A DNA stretch of 64,000 bases from Peptoniphilus asaccharolyticus DSM 20463 (GTDB lineage: Bacteria; Bacillota; Clostridia; Tissierellales; Peptoniphilaceae). Location of the stretch: NCBI RefSeq assembly GCF_900176115.1, contig NZ_FWWR01000009.1, positions 372,001 through 436,000 on the forward strand, written 5' to 3'. Numbering within the stretch: the stretch's first letter is position 1; each line of letters starts with the position of its first letter. Made by a program: the position numbers and the translations under genes. The notes under the pieces were generated by a model that saw nothing but the letters and a program-made list of their open reading frames with translations, searched no databases and had not been told where the DNA came from. Shown here piece after piece: positions 1 to 7,316 of this stretch.

Positions 1-150
1 GAAGAGTTAGATATGACTTTTCATGTAAATGACACTGTAAACAATCTAAGAGCTGATGAAATTAAGAATAGTTTGGAAGTTGAAGAAGCTACTAAGAACA
101 CAGCTGAAGAAAAATACGGTTATTTTAAAATAATTAAGTTTGTAGAGTAG
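1..150 (+). CDS. gatC: Asp/Glu-tRNA amidotransferase subunit C, C-terminal part
   Basis: The frame is open from base 1 to a TAG at 148-150 and encodes the last 49 residues of a protein whose start lies outside the window. It ends in KYGYFKIIKFVE and sits 8 bases upstream of gatA. GatC is the small subunit that stabilises GatA in the GatCAB complex, which converts misacylated Glu-tRNA(Gln) or Asp-tRNA(Asn) to the correct Gln- or Asn-tRNA. The assignment rests mainly on position (gatC-gatA-gatB is the usual order) and on the size and acidic composition of the tail; the fragment itself has no diagnostic motif. Confidence 0.75.
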   Translation, partial: EELDMTFHVNDTVNNLRADEIKNSLEVEEATKNTAEEKYGYFKIIKFVE

Positions 151-158
151 GAGGCAAA

Positions 159-1592
159 ATGGATTTAACAAAATTAAAGGGCCATGAGCTTATAAAAGGA
201 TACGAAAATAGAGACTTCAGCTGTAGAGAAGTTACAGAGGCTTATTTAAAAAATATAATAGAAAAAGATCAAGAAATTAATGCCTATATTACAGTAACTG
301 AAGACTTAGCTATGGAGCACGCCAAAAAAGTTGATAGAAAATATGAAAATAGAGAAGAATTGGGAATTCTTGCAGGTATTCCAACTGCTATAAAAGATAA
401 TGTTGCAGTTAAGGACGTAAGAATGACTTGTGCATCCAAAATGTTGGAAAATTTCATCTCACCATATAATTCAAATGTTTCTGAAAAGATTCTAGAAGCT
501 GATGGAGTTGTGTTAGGTAAAGTTAACATGGATGAATTTGCAATGGGTGCAGCAACTAAAACATCATATTTTGGAAACACTAAAAATCCATTGGATACAA
601 AGCTTGTACCAGGGGGATCAAGTGGTGGTTCTGCGGCCGCTGTAGCAGCAGAAGAGGCAGCTATAGCTATAGGAACAGATACTGGTGGGTCTACAAGACA
701 ACCAGCTAGTTTCTGTGGGATTGTAGGCTTTAAACCTACTTATGGAACAGTATCTAGATATGGTGTAGCAAGTATGGCAAATACTTTTGATACTGTTGGA
801 ACTATGGGTAGAGATGTTGAAGATGCTCATCTATTGATGAAAGCTATAGCAGGCAGAGATAATAGAGATGCAACTTCAGTTGAAAACAAATCTATTTTAG
901 AAAATATAGACTATGAAAAAAACTATCTAAAAGATATGAAAATAGCAGTTCCAAAAGAGTACTTAAATATGGAATTGGACTCAACTATAATGAAAAACTA
1001 CAGAGAGACAATTGAAATTTTAAAAAATTCTGGAGCTAAAATTGAAGAGGTATCATTAAAATCTCTTGAATACACAATACAAACTTACCACATCTTAGTA
1101 AATGGAGAAATTTCTTCTAATATGGCTAGACTTGATTCTCTAAGATATGGACATAGAACAGAACAAAACTATGCTTCATACGATGAAATGTTCAAGAAGA
1201 GTAGAGCAGAAGGATTTGGAGACGAAGTTAAGAAGAGAATTATGGTAGGTACTCACATATTGAGTTTAGACTTGGCAAATGAATACTACTATAAAGCTAT
1301 GAAGGTCAGAACTCTTATCAAGAATGAATACGAAGAAATATTTAAAAACTTCGATTTATTGGTGAGTCCAACAGCACCTGTACTACCTTTTGAAATAGAG
1401 TCAGATATGACACCTGTTGAAATGTATCAAGCAGATTTATTTACTATTCCAGCTAATATGTCAGGGTGTCCATCTATAAGTGTACCTTTTAATAGTGGTA
1501 ATTTCCCTACAGGAATAATTTTAACAGCAAGCAGATTTAATGACATTAAGTGTATTAAAGCTGGAGCAGGATTAGAAAGGGGTGTTAAATAA
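159..1592 (+). CDS. gatA: Asp-tRNA(Asn)/Glu-tRNA(Gln) amidotransferase subunit A
   Basis: GatA is the glutaminase/amidase subunit of GatCAB: it releases ammonia from glutamine and passes it to GatB. The 477-residue protein carries the amidase-signature Ser-cisSer-Lys elements: IPTAIKDN (catalytic Lys, near residue 76), the glycine/serine loop GGSSGGSAAAVAA (near residue 150) and GTDTGGSTRQPA (near residue 172). The start ATG lies 5 bases behind a GGAGG at 149-153, overlapping the gatC stop. The gene ends in TAATG, so its stop overlaps the gatB start by one base, which indicates translational coupling. Length is close to the family norm (about 485). It is typical of Gram-positives that lack a direct route to Gln-tRNA or Asn-tRNA. 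Confidence 0.97.
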   Translation: MDLTKLKGHELIKGYENRDFSCREVTEAYLKNIIEKDQEINAYITVTEDLAMEHAKKVDRKYENREELGILAGIPTAIKDNVAVKDVRMTCASKMLENFISPYNSNVSEKILEADGVVLGKVNMDEFAMGAATKTSYFGNTKNPLDTKLVPGGSSGGSAAAVAAEEAAIAIGTDTGGSTRQPASFCGIVGFKPTYGTVSRYGVASMANTFDTVGTMGRDVEDAHLLMKAIAGRDNRDATSVENKSILENIDYEKNYLKDMKIAVPKEYLNMELDSTIMKNYRETIEILKNSGAKIEEVSLKSLEYTIQTYHILVNGEISSNMARLDSLRYGHRTEQNYASYDEMFKKSRAEGFGDEVKKRIMVGTHILSLDLANEYYYKAMKVRTLIKNEYEEIFKNFDLLVSPTAPVLPFEIESDMTPVEMYQADLFTIPANMSGCPSISVPFNSGNFPTGIILTASRFNDIKCIKAGAGLERGVK

Positions 1593-3010
1593 TGGGTTAT
1601 AAAACAATTGTTGGTCTTGAAATTCACGTTGAACTTTCAACTAAGACTAAAGCTTTTTGTAGTTGTGAAAATGCTTTTGGGGGAGAACCAAACTCAAGAG
1701 TATGTCCTGTATGTTTAGCGCTTCCAGGAGCTACACCTGTTTTAAATGAACAAGTTGTGAACTATACAGTAATGTCTGGTTTAGCATTAAATTGTACTAT
1801 AAACCACAGATCTAAATTTGACAGAAAAAATTATTTCTATCCTGATTTAACTAAAGGATTCCAAATAACACAAAATGATATGCCAATCTGTACTGAAGGA
1901 TATTTGGAAATTGATGGAGATGAAGGATTTAAAAAAGTAGGTATTTTCCAAATTCAAATGGAAGAAGATACTGGAAAGTCTTTACATTCAGATGATGAGA
2001 CTCTACTTGATTACAACAGATGTGGAGTTCCTCTTATAGAAATAGTTTCTAAACCAGATATGAATTCAGGTAGAGAAGGAAGAGAATTCCTTGAAAAATT
2101 AAAGAATACTTTAAAATATATTGGCGTTTCAGACGTTAAGATGGAAGAAGGTTCTTTAAGATGTGACGTAAACGTAAATGTCAAAGACGAAGAAACTGGC
2201 AGAAAGACAAATGTTACAGAAGTTAAAAACTTGAACTCATTTAGAGCGGTTGAAAAAGCTATAGATTATGAAGTTGAAAGACATATAAAGTTGCTTGAAA
2301 ACAACGAAGATGAGCCAAAGACTACAAGACGTTGGGATGATGTGAACAACGAAACTGTGCTTATGAGAGTTAAGTATACAGCTGCGGACTATAGATTTGC
2401 TCCAGAAGGAGATTTAGTTCCTGTAGTGATTGATGACGAGTATATAGAAAGCGTTAGAAAGCAACTTCCAGAGCTTCCAGAAGCTAAGAAGGAAAGATTC
2501 ATGAAACAATATGGTCTTTCAGAATACGATTCAAAAATTCTTACAGCAACTAAGCAATTGTCAAATTACTTTGAAGAAATAGCAAATAGTTTTAATGACT
2601 ATAACATGATAAGCAATTGGATAATGACAGAAGTTCTAAGACGTGTAGATGATTTAGAAGAAGGCTTTAAATTATCATTTGAAACAAAAGATTTCATTGA
2701 GCTATTAAGTGTTATAAAATCTGGAAAGATAAATAACAATGCTGGTAAAAAAGTATTGAGAGAGATGTTTGAAACTTCTAAAAAACCTATGGAAATCATA
2801 GAAGAAAAAGGACTTATCCAAGTTTCAGATGATTCTCAAATTGAAACATGGGTTGACGAAGTTTTAAGCGAAAATCCTCAATCAATTGAAGATATTAAAA
2901 ATGGAAAAGACAGAGCTTTTGGCTTCTTAGTTGGACAAGTAATGAAAAAATCTAAGGGAAAAGCTAACCCGGGAGTAGTAAACGAAATTTTAAAGAGTAG
3001 AGTACAATGA
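1592..3010 (+). CDS. gatB: Asp-tRNA(Asn)/Glu-tRNA(Gln) amidotransferase subunit B
   Basis: GatB is the tRNA-binding kinase/transamidase subunit; it phosphorylates the misacylated Glu or Asp on the tRNA and aminates it. The 472-residue sequence begins with the family hallmark YKTIVGLEIHVELSTKTKAF and has a zinc-type cysteine set (CSCENAF near 23-29, VCPVCLALPG near 38-47). The C-terminal 140 residues form the helical YqeY/tail domain that grips the tRNA. The start overlaps the gatA stop by one base and the stop overlaps the next gene by four (ATGA). Length is normal for the family. It acts in the cytoplasm with GatA and GatC. Confidence 0.97.
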   Translation: MGYKTIVGLEIHVELSTKTKAFCSCENAFGGEPNSRVCPVCLALPGATPVLNEQVVNYTVMSGLALNCTINHRSKFDRKNYFYPDLTKGFQITQNDMPICTEGYLEIDGDEGFKKVGIFQIQMEEDTGKSLHSDDETLLDYNRCGVPLIEIVSKPDMNSGREGREFLEKLKNTLKYIGVSDVKMEEGSLRCDVNVNVKDEETGRKTNVTEVKNLNSFRAVEKAIDYEVERHIKLLENNEDEPKTTRRWDDVNNETVLMRVKYTAADYRFAPEGDLVPVVIDDEYIESVRKQLPELPEAKKERFMKQYGLSEYDSKILTATKQLSNYFEEIANSFNDYNMISNWIMTEVLRRVDDLEEGFKLSFETKDFIELLSVIKSGKINNNAGKKVLREMFETSKKPMEIIEEKGLIQVSDDSQIETWVDEVLSENPQSIEDIKNGKDRAFGFLVGQVMKKSKGKANPGVVNEILKSRVQ

Positions 3011-3408
3011 AAGAAAATAAGTACACATCATTTATAATCTACTTTGCTGGCTTGGCAATTATCTTAATTTTGAATTTTTTGCTAAGCTGGGCAACTCAAC
3101 AATCTCAAGCAGCAAATAAGCTAATTATGTTTTTGATGTTTGCAATACCACTTATACAAGGCTTGGTGATAGGGCTTTCTGCGATTACAGTATATAAGTT
3201 GCAAATAATATTTAATAATAAATATCTTATATATTTGTCTGTTGTATTGTTTGGTATGGTGGTAACTTTACCAACTACTATATCAGGATTTATAAAATTA
3301 TATTTAGGTGCTACGGCATTTGCAGCTTTAGTGGGAAGTAATAAAAGAGATAAAATTATAAGTTCAATGATGAATAAAAAGTCAAAAAAGAAAAATAAAA
3401 GAAAATAA
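3007..3408 (+). CDS. Small integral membrane protein of unknown function
   Basis: I do not recognise this 133-residue protein. Three to four hydrophobic stretches are visible (about 8-28, 38-64, 73-93, 95-110), followed by a very basic tail (KKSKKKNKRK) that should stay on the cytoplasmic side by the positive-inside rule. The start ATG overlaps the gatB stop in an ATGA arrangement, so it is translationally coupled to gatCAB, and the operon ends in a strong terminator just after it. Co-transcription with gatCAB need not imply a functional link. It could be a divergent member of one of the small Firmicutes DUF membrane families. Confidence 0.7.
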   Translation: MKENKYTSFIIYFAGLAIILILNFLLSWATQQSQAANKLIMFLMFAIPLIQGLVIGLSAITVYKLQIIFNNKYLIYLSVVLFGMVVTLPTTISGFIKLYLGATAFAALVGSNKRDKIISSMMNKKSKKKNKRK

Positions 3409-3418
3409 TTAAGTTTTT

Positions 3419-3454
3419 AGAGACGGTACTAAGTTTATTAGGCCGTCTCTTTTA
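3419..3454 (+). terminator. Intrinsic terminator of the gatCAB operon
   Basis: Perfect 8-bp stem AGAGACGG/CCGTCTCT with a 16-base spacer and a following TTTT. It lies 11 bases after the stop of the small membrane protein. Confidence 0.85.
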
Positions 3455-3476
3455 TGGTTAAATTTAATATGAAACG

Positions 3477-3514
3477 AAAAAAAGAATCCTATATTTTTAA
3501 ATATAGAATTCTTT
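3477..3514 (-). terminator. Intrinsic terminator of brnQ (minus strand)
   Basis: Read on the minus strand, AAAGAATTCTATATTT pairs with AAATATAGGATTCTTT with one bulged position, followed by a run of T. It begins just after the brnQ stop at 3521. It faces the gatCAB terminator, so the two operons converge here. Confidence 0.75.
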
Positions 3515-3520
3515 AAAGTT

Positions 3521-4612
3521 TTATTTTCTGTCAAATAGTGTAAACACAACTCCTAAAACTACTGCTGGTATAATCCAGTAGAAAGTTTGAAGAGATGATG
3601 GTAGATAAGCCACTACTCCATCTACTAAGCTATTTCCTGTTATAGCAGAGAAGATTGAATTTATAGCAGGAAGACAAGCTCCTAATACTGCTCCTATATG
3701 TGTACTTGATTTTGTAAATACATTTGGGAACAGATTTAAGAAGATAAGTACTATAGCTATAGGATAAAGCCCTATTAGTACTGGAGCTGCAATGCTTACT
3801 ATTTTATCAACTCCCATGATAGAGAAGTAACCGCTTATAACTGTACTTATAATTGCCCATACTGCGAACTTAACTTTATAGTTAGTTGATCTCTCAAAGA
3901 AATCAGCAACAGTTGAAGTAAGTCCGATAGAAGTAGTTAAACAAGCTAAAGACATAGCTAATGAGATAAATACTTTACCAGCAAATCCAAGTAGACTATC
4001 AGCTATATATAAAAGCAAGTCAACTCTTGAATATTCTTGTAAGTTTAGACCCGATACAGTAGCTCCAACTCTAGCTAATCCAAAATAAACAACTGCAAGA
4101 GCAAGAGTGGCAAGTATACCTGATTTCATTGTTAGAGAAGCTATTTCATCTCTATCTGATATGTCATGCTTTTTAAATCCATCTATAAGTAGAACTGTAA
4201 AAGCCAAAGTAGCTATCATGTCCATAGTTTGGTATCCTTCTTGGAAACCATAGCTAAAAGCATTTTCAAAACCTGTTGGAACAATTTCTCCAATTGGAGT
4301 TGTTATTCCTTTGATTATAATAATTGCAAGTGTTACAAGAAGAGCAGGTGTCAAAAATTTTCCGATTGAGTCTATGATTCCATTTGGACTAAATGTAAAG
4401 AAAAGTGTAAGTCCGAAGAATATAACAGATACTAATATTGGATTTAGATTTGGGAATAAAGAACCTTTTATTACCTCAAATGTAGTTGCTGCAGTTCTAG
4501 GAATTGCGATTCCAGGTCCTATTGATAGGAGAATTAGAGTTCCGAATAGCTTGGCAGCTGGAGCCCCTAATTTTTTAGCCGATGATTCTATTGTACCACC
4601 TGCTTTTATAGT
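3521..4612 (-). pseudogene. brnQ: brnQ branched-chain amino acid carrier, C-terminal part cut off by IS30 insertion
   Basis: BrnQ is a sodium-coupled carrier for Leu/Ile/Val with about 12 membrane segments. This fragment is open from the IS edge at 4612 to the stop at 3521 and carries family stretches GPGIAIPRTAAT, a run ending in FFGLTLFFTFSPNG, and GFQEGYQTMD. No start codon with a good ribosome binding site is apparent near its beginning; internal TTG codons (e.g. 4354) exist but lie inside conserved sequence. Joining it to the fragment at 5729-5906, with one copy of the TAGT duplication removed, restores a continuous frame of about 421 residues (…GIVST-IKAGGTIESS…), normal for BrnQ. The transposase gene points the same way, so read-through transcription of this part is possible. 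Confidence 0.92.
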
Positions 4613-4638
4613 GACGAATTGTCAAATCAAATGCAACA
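4613..4638. repeat. Left terminal inverted repeat of IS30 copy 1
   Basis: 26 bases that pair with 5703-5728 with about seven mismatches. The outer end abuts the TAGT target duplication at 4609-4612. Confidence 0.85.
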
Positions 4639-4639
4639 C

Positions 4640-5626
4640 CTATGGTAAGAGACCAAAAAGTTCTTCTTTAGGTGTTTTATATTTTATACATTTTCTAGGT
4701 CTATTATTCATTAAACTTAAGTTATAATTTAATTCATCAATATTCACTTCTGATAAATCCATACCCTTAGGATAAAACTCCCTCAAAAGTCCGTTACTAT
4801 TTTCATTTGTACCTTTTTGCCATGCACAATAGGGATCACAAAAATAAGTTTTGCATCCTAATTCTTTTTCTATTTTCTCAAATTCTGAAAATTCTTTACC
4901 TCTATCAAAGGTTATTGTTTTTACTAATTCTTTTGGATAATCTTTTAATGCATTTATTATTGCTGGTGTTACGCTTTCCGACTTTCTATTTTCAACTAGG
5001 ATTGCTATATAATATCTAGATTTTCTTTCTGCTAAAGTTACGAAACAACATCTACTTTTCCTTTTATGATCTAATCTGCCTGATTCCACTGTATCTGCTT
5101 CCCAGTGGCCTAATTCTTGCCTTCTGTATATCTCTTTAGGTCTTTTCTTAATTGTTCTACCTTTATCATTGAATTTTCCTCTTTTTTCTGCTGGCCTTTT
5201 AAATTTAGCTTTTCTTCTCAAATTTTTCATACTAGTTTTTGGCAGCTTTTTGGCGTGTATCATTCTATATATCGTTGATGTAGATGGTAATTCATGAATC
5301 TCATTTGTGTTTCTATTTGATATTTGTTCAGGGGACCAATGTTCGTTAATCTTTACAGTTAAATAATCAATAACATCTTTAGAAAATTTACTTTTTCTAT
5401 GGCAGTCTTTTCTTCTATCAATATATTTATCATTTGCCTTTATCGGAAAGTACTTAGTGTAACTTCCCCTACTAACTTTTATCTTAGATGAATTTCTTTT
5501 AATTTCTCTAGATATTGTACTAGGTGACCTTTTAAGTGCTTGTGCAATTTTCCTTATACTCATTCCTAAATTTAAAAATTGGTAAATACAAGATCTTTCT
5601 TCTATGGTAAGATGGTTATAGCTCAT
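4640..5626 (-). CDS. IS30-family transposase (copy 1)
   Basis: The 328-residue DDE transposase has an N-terminal helix-turn-helix region (LTIEERSCIYQFLNLGMSIR, then KRSPSTISREIKRN) that binds the element ends. Its integrase core has the three acidic residues in context: GHWEADTVESG (D), TITFDRGKEF (D) and QKGTNENSNGLLREFYPKG (E). Start ATG at 5626 is preceded on the minus strand by AGGAG. There is no frameshift or stop, so the enzyme looks active. The sequence is identical to the protein at 46149-47135. Confidence 0.97.
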   Translation of the reverse strand: MSYNHLTIEERSCIYQFLNLGMSIRKIAQALKRSPSTISREIKRNSSKIKVSRGSYTKYFPIKANDKYIDRRKDCHRKSKFSKDVIDYLTVKINEHWSPEQISNRNTNEIHELPSTSTIYRMIHAKKLPKTSMKNLRRKAKFKRPAEKRGKFNDKGRTIKKRPKEIYRRQELGHWEADTVESGRLDHKRKSRCCFVTLAERKSRYYIAILVENRKSESVTPAIINALKDYPKELVKTITFDRGKEFSEFEKIEKELGCKTYFCDPYCAWQKGTNENSNGLLREFYPKGMDLSEVNIDELNYNLSLMNNRPRKCIKYKTPKEELFGLLP

Positions 5627-5702
5627 AGTTAATCACTCCTTTTAATATGTTTTGTTTGGTCACTTACATATTAACACAGCTGATTAGCTATGAGTTTATT
5701 TA

Positions 5703-5728
5703 TGTTGCACTTGTTATGATAAATTATC
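5703..5728. repeat. Right terminal inverted repeat of IS30 copy 1
   Basis: 26 bases TGTTGCAC…AAATTATC, the inverted partner of 4613-4638. It is followed directly by the second TAGT duplication at 5729-5732. Confidence 0.85.
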
Positions 5729-5906
5729 TAGTAGAAACTATTCCCAGCAGTACTAAACCTACGCCTGTGATTACAAAGCCTAAAAAGGCAGTTAAGTATT
5801 GGTCTCCGGCTAATTTACCAAGAGTTGGAGGAAATATTAAATTTCCTGCCCCAAATAGCATAGAGAAAAGTGCCATTGCGGAAATTAAGATAATGTTACG
5901 TTTCAT
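5729..5906 (-). pseudogene. brnQ: brnQ, N-terminal part
   Basis: This fragment encodes the first 59 residues of BrnQ, with the typical first membrane segments (ALFSMLFGAGNLIFPPTLG and a second ending LVLLGIVST). The ATG at 5904-5906 is preceded on the minus strand by AGGAAG. Two codons into the IS30 element the frame meets a stop (5724-5726), so only a 60-residue stub can be made. The rest of the protein is at 3521-4612. Confidence 0.92.
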
Positions 5907-5939
5907 ATTTTCTTCCTTTCTATTTATTAATTTCTCACT

Positions 5940-5968
5940 ATCATATCAATTTTTTGCTTTAAAGTAAA
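5940..5968 (-). promoter_or_regulatory. Predicted sigma-A promoter of brnQ
   Basis: On the minus strand, TTTACT (5963-5968) and TATGAT (5940-5945) are separated by exactly 17 bases, about 35 bases ahead of the brnQ start. The promoter appears intact although the gene is split. Confidence 0.55.
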
Positions 5969-6174
5969 GATATTTCTTGTAAATTTAAAGTTTTACAGTG
6001 AAATATTTCAAATATATGTTACTAATTAATGGAATTTGAAGACAATATAACAAATAATTAAAGTAAAGTGATACAATTAAACTATGTTTATTTGAATTTT
6101 CAATCAGAAAATTGAATCTCATGTATATTGATTTCATAAAATTATTTTAAATTGATAAGGAAAGAAGGGACAGT

Positions 6175-6942
6175 ATGTTTAAAAAAGTTGTAAAGCTAAT
6201 AATATTTTTTATATTTGTTTTGGTGTGTATTGTAGCGTATATGAAAACAGATACTAACAATTTAAAACAACAAAAAGAAAATAGTGCACAGGAAGTTTCA
6301 AAAGACATCATAGACAAGAGTTCTGAAGAAAAATCAATTTCAAAAGTAAGTGCAGAAAATTTAGATAAAAAATATATCGATAATTTAGATGAAAAATATA
6401 TCGATAATTTAGCGGATAGAATTATTGAATACAAAGAGAATAAAGAAAAAGTTTTTTATTCAAATGATCCCGATACAATAATGCTAAAAAGGATTAGTGA
6501 AAGATATTATGGAGATTCTATTGAGAAGGAAGATCTTAAAGCTGAATTGAAAAATGGAGGATACTTTACAAATTATAATTTAAGCGAAACAAGAGAATAT
6601 CCTAAAAATTCTGAGTTTTCAGCTTCAGTTAAAGCGACGTTAAGGATTTATAGAAATGGAGATTTTGCAGAAATAACAGAAGTTTTAGGTGAAATTTTTA
6701 GTGAAGCTGTTACAGAAACGAATAAGTATCAATGGGTAGAGGGAACAGTAGGATATACACCTCAAAGTTTGCCTACTACGAAGATAACAATTGTTGCAAC
6801 AGGATATTTTAAAATTCCTAAAAATTTTATAAAGGGTATAGAATTTAACATTCATGGGTTTAATGCATCAATAAGTAGTGGAACGATAAGAGATTACTAT
6901 TCAGATAATATGATAATAGAAAAAAGTTTTTCAACAATTTAA
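6175..6942 (+). CDS. Membrane-anchored extracytoplasmic protein of unknown function
   Basis: I do not recognise this 255-residue protein. Lys-rich MFKKVVK is followed by one hydrophobic segment (about residues 8-23), which reads as an uncleaved signal anchor, or a signal peptide without a clear cleavage site. Residues 30-85 are charged and low-complexity. They include a perfect in-frame tandem repeat KYIDNLDE/KYIDNL (residues 64-79). The C-terminal 150 residues look like a folded beta-rich domain (…ATLRIYRNGDFAEITE…, …ITIVATGYFKIPKNF…). The gene stands alone between divergent brnQ and the argG T-box. A ribosome binding site is plausible at GGAAAGAAGGGA upstream of 6175. A surface or envelope protein is likely; its role is open. 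Confidence 0.7.
   Translation: MFKKVVKLIIFFIFVLVCIVAYMKTDTNNLKQQKENSAQEVSKDIIDKSSEEKSISKVSAENLDKKYIDNLDEKYIDNLADRIIEYKENKEKVFYSNDPDTIMLKRISERYYGDSIEKEDLKAELKNGGYFTNYNLSETREYPKNSEFSASVKATLRIYRNGDFAEITEVLGEIFSEAVTETNKYQWVEGTVGYTPQSLPTTKITIVATGYFKIPKNFIKGIEFNIHGFNASISSGTIRDYYSDNMIIEKSFSTI
6364..6411 (+). repeat. In-frame 24-bp tandem duplication
   Basis: Units 6364-6387 and 6388-6411 differ at one base (GATA/GATG). Each encodes D(K/E)KYIDNL in the linker of the membrane-anchored protein, a recent-looking duplication. Confidence 0.9.
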
Positions 6943-7017
6943 CGAAAGTAGGAGTGTATTCTTGTATATTTTTGATATTTATTTAAAATATAGACAAAAA
7001 ATTTTAAAATTATATAC

Positions 7018-7046
7018 TTGACACAAATAGATTTGGAGTTTAATAT
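7018..7046 (+). promoter_or_regulatory. Predicted sigma-A promoter of the argGH leader
   Basis: Consensus TTGACA (7018-7023) lies 17 bases before TAATAT (7041-7046). Transcription should begin near 7053, just ahead of the T-box leader. Confidence 0.65.
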
Positions 7047-7059
7047 ATATAAAATATAA

Positions 7060-7299
7060 AAAAAGTCAATGAAGTGGGTGCTTCTCAAAGGAAGTTAAAG
7101 CGATCTGAGTAGAGTGTGAGTCAGAAATGGAGAATGAGAAAAAGCAGTAGGACCATGGAGATGGCAGTGTGAGAATTCGAGCATTGCACGTACAGTTTTC
7201 GTTAAACTATAAGTGGGGTTAAATTTATTTTAACTCAATTGGAGTGGTACCGCGGATAATCGTCTCTTTCTATTTGTAAAAATAGGAAGAGATTTTTTT
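7060..7299 (+). promoter_or_regulatory. T-box riboswitch (leader of argGH)
   Basis: The leader holds the T-box core TGGTACCGCGG (7245-7255) followed by a strong terminator. Upstream, AGCGATCTGA, a GTGTGAG loop and TCAGA form the AG-bulge and apical part of a Stem I. The T-box family senses uncharged tRNA: pairing of the tRNA NCCA end with UGGN stabilises the antiterminator. Here UGGN is UGGU, which fits a tRNA with discriminator base A; this suits tRNA-Arg better than tRNA-Asn or tRNA-Asp, which usually have G. A candidate Arg specifier codon AGA occurs in GGAGAATGAG on the 3' side of Stem I. The specifier call is inference; the T-box call is firm. Confidence 0.9.
7263..7299 (+). terminator. 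Regulated terminator of the T-box
   Basis: TCTCTTTCTATTT pairs with AAAATAGGAAGAGA, followed by seven T. It is mutually exclusive with the antiterminator that contains the TGGTACCGCGG core. Confidence 0.85.
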
Positions 7300-7316
7300 A
7301 TTATGGGAGGAAAATT

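Larger units (their letters stand above)
4613..5728 (-). mobile_element. IS30-family insertion sequence, copy 1 (inside brnQ)
   Basis: This is a complete 1,116-bp element. Its ends are imperfect 26-bp inverted repeats (left begins GACGAATTGTCAAATC; the right end read on the minus strand begins GATAATTTATCATAAC), matching at about 19 positions and sharing TGCAACA. It is flanked by a 4-bp direct repeat TAGT (4609-4612 and 5729-5732). One transposase gene fills it. Length, ends and transposase sequence match the second copy at 46122-47237, so at least one of the two moved recently. Confidence 0.96.

Noticed and set aside
4311-4727. Plus-strand open frame across the brnQ/IS30 junction
   Set aside because: It lies antisense to conserved BrnQ sequence and to the transposase end; no ribosome binding site.
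4807-5019. Small plus-strand open frame inside the IS30 element (also at 46316-46528)
   Set aside because: It is antisense to the catalytic core of the transposase and has no family resemblance.
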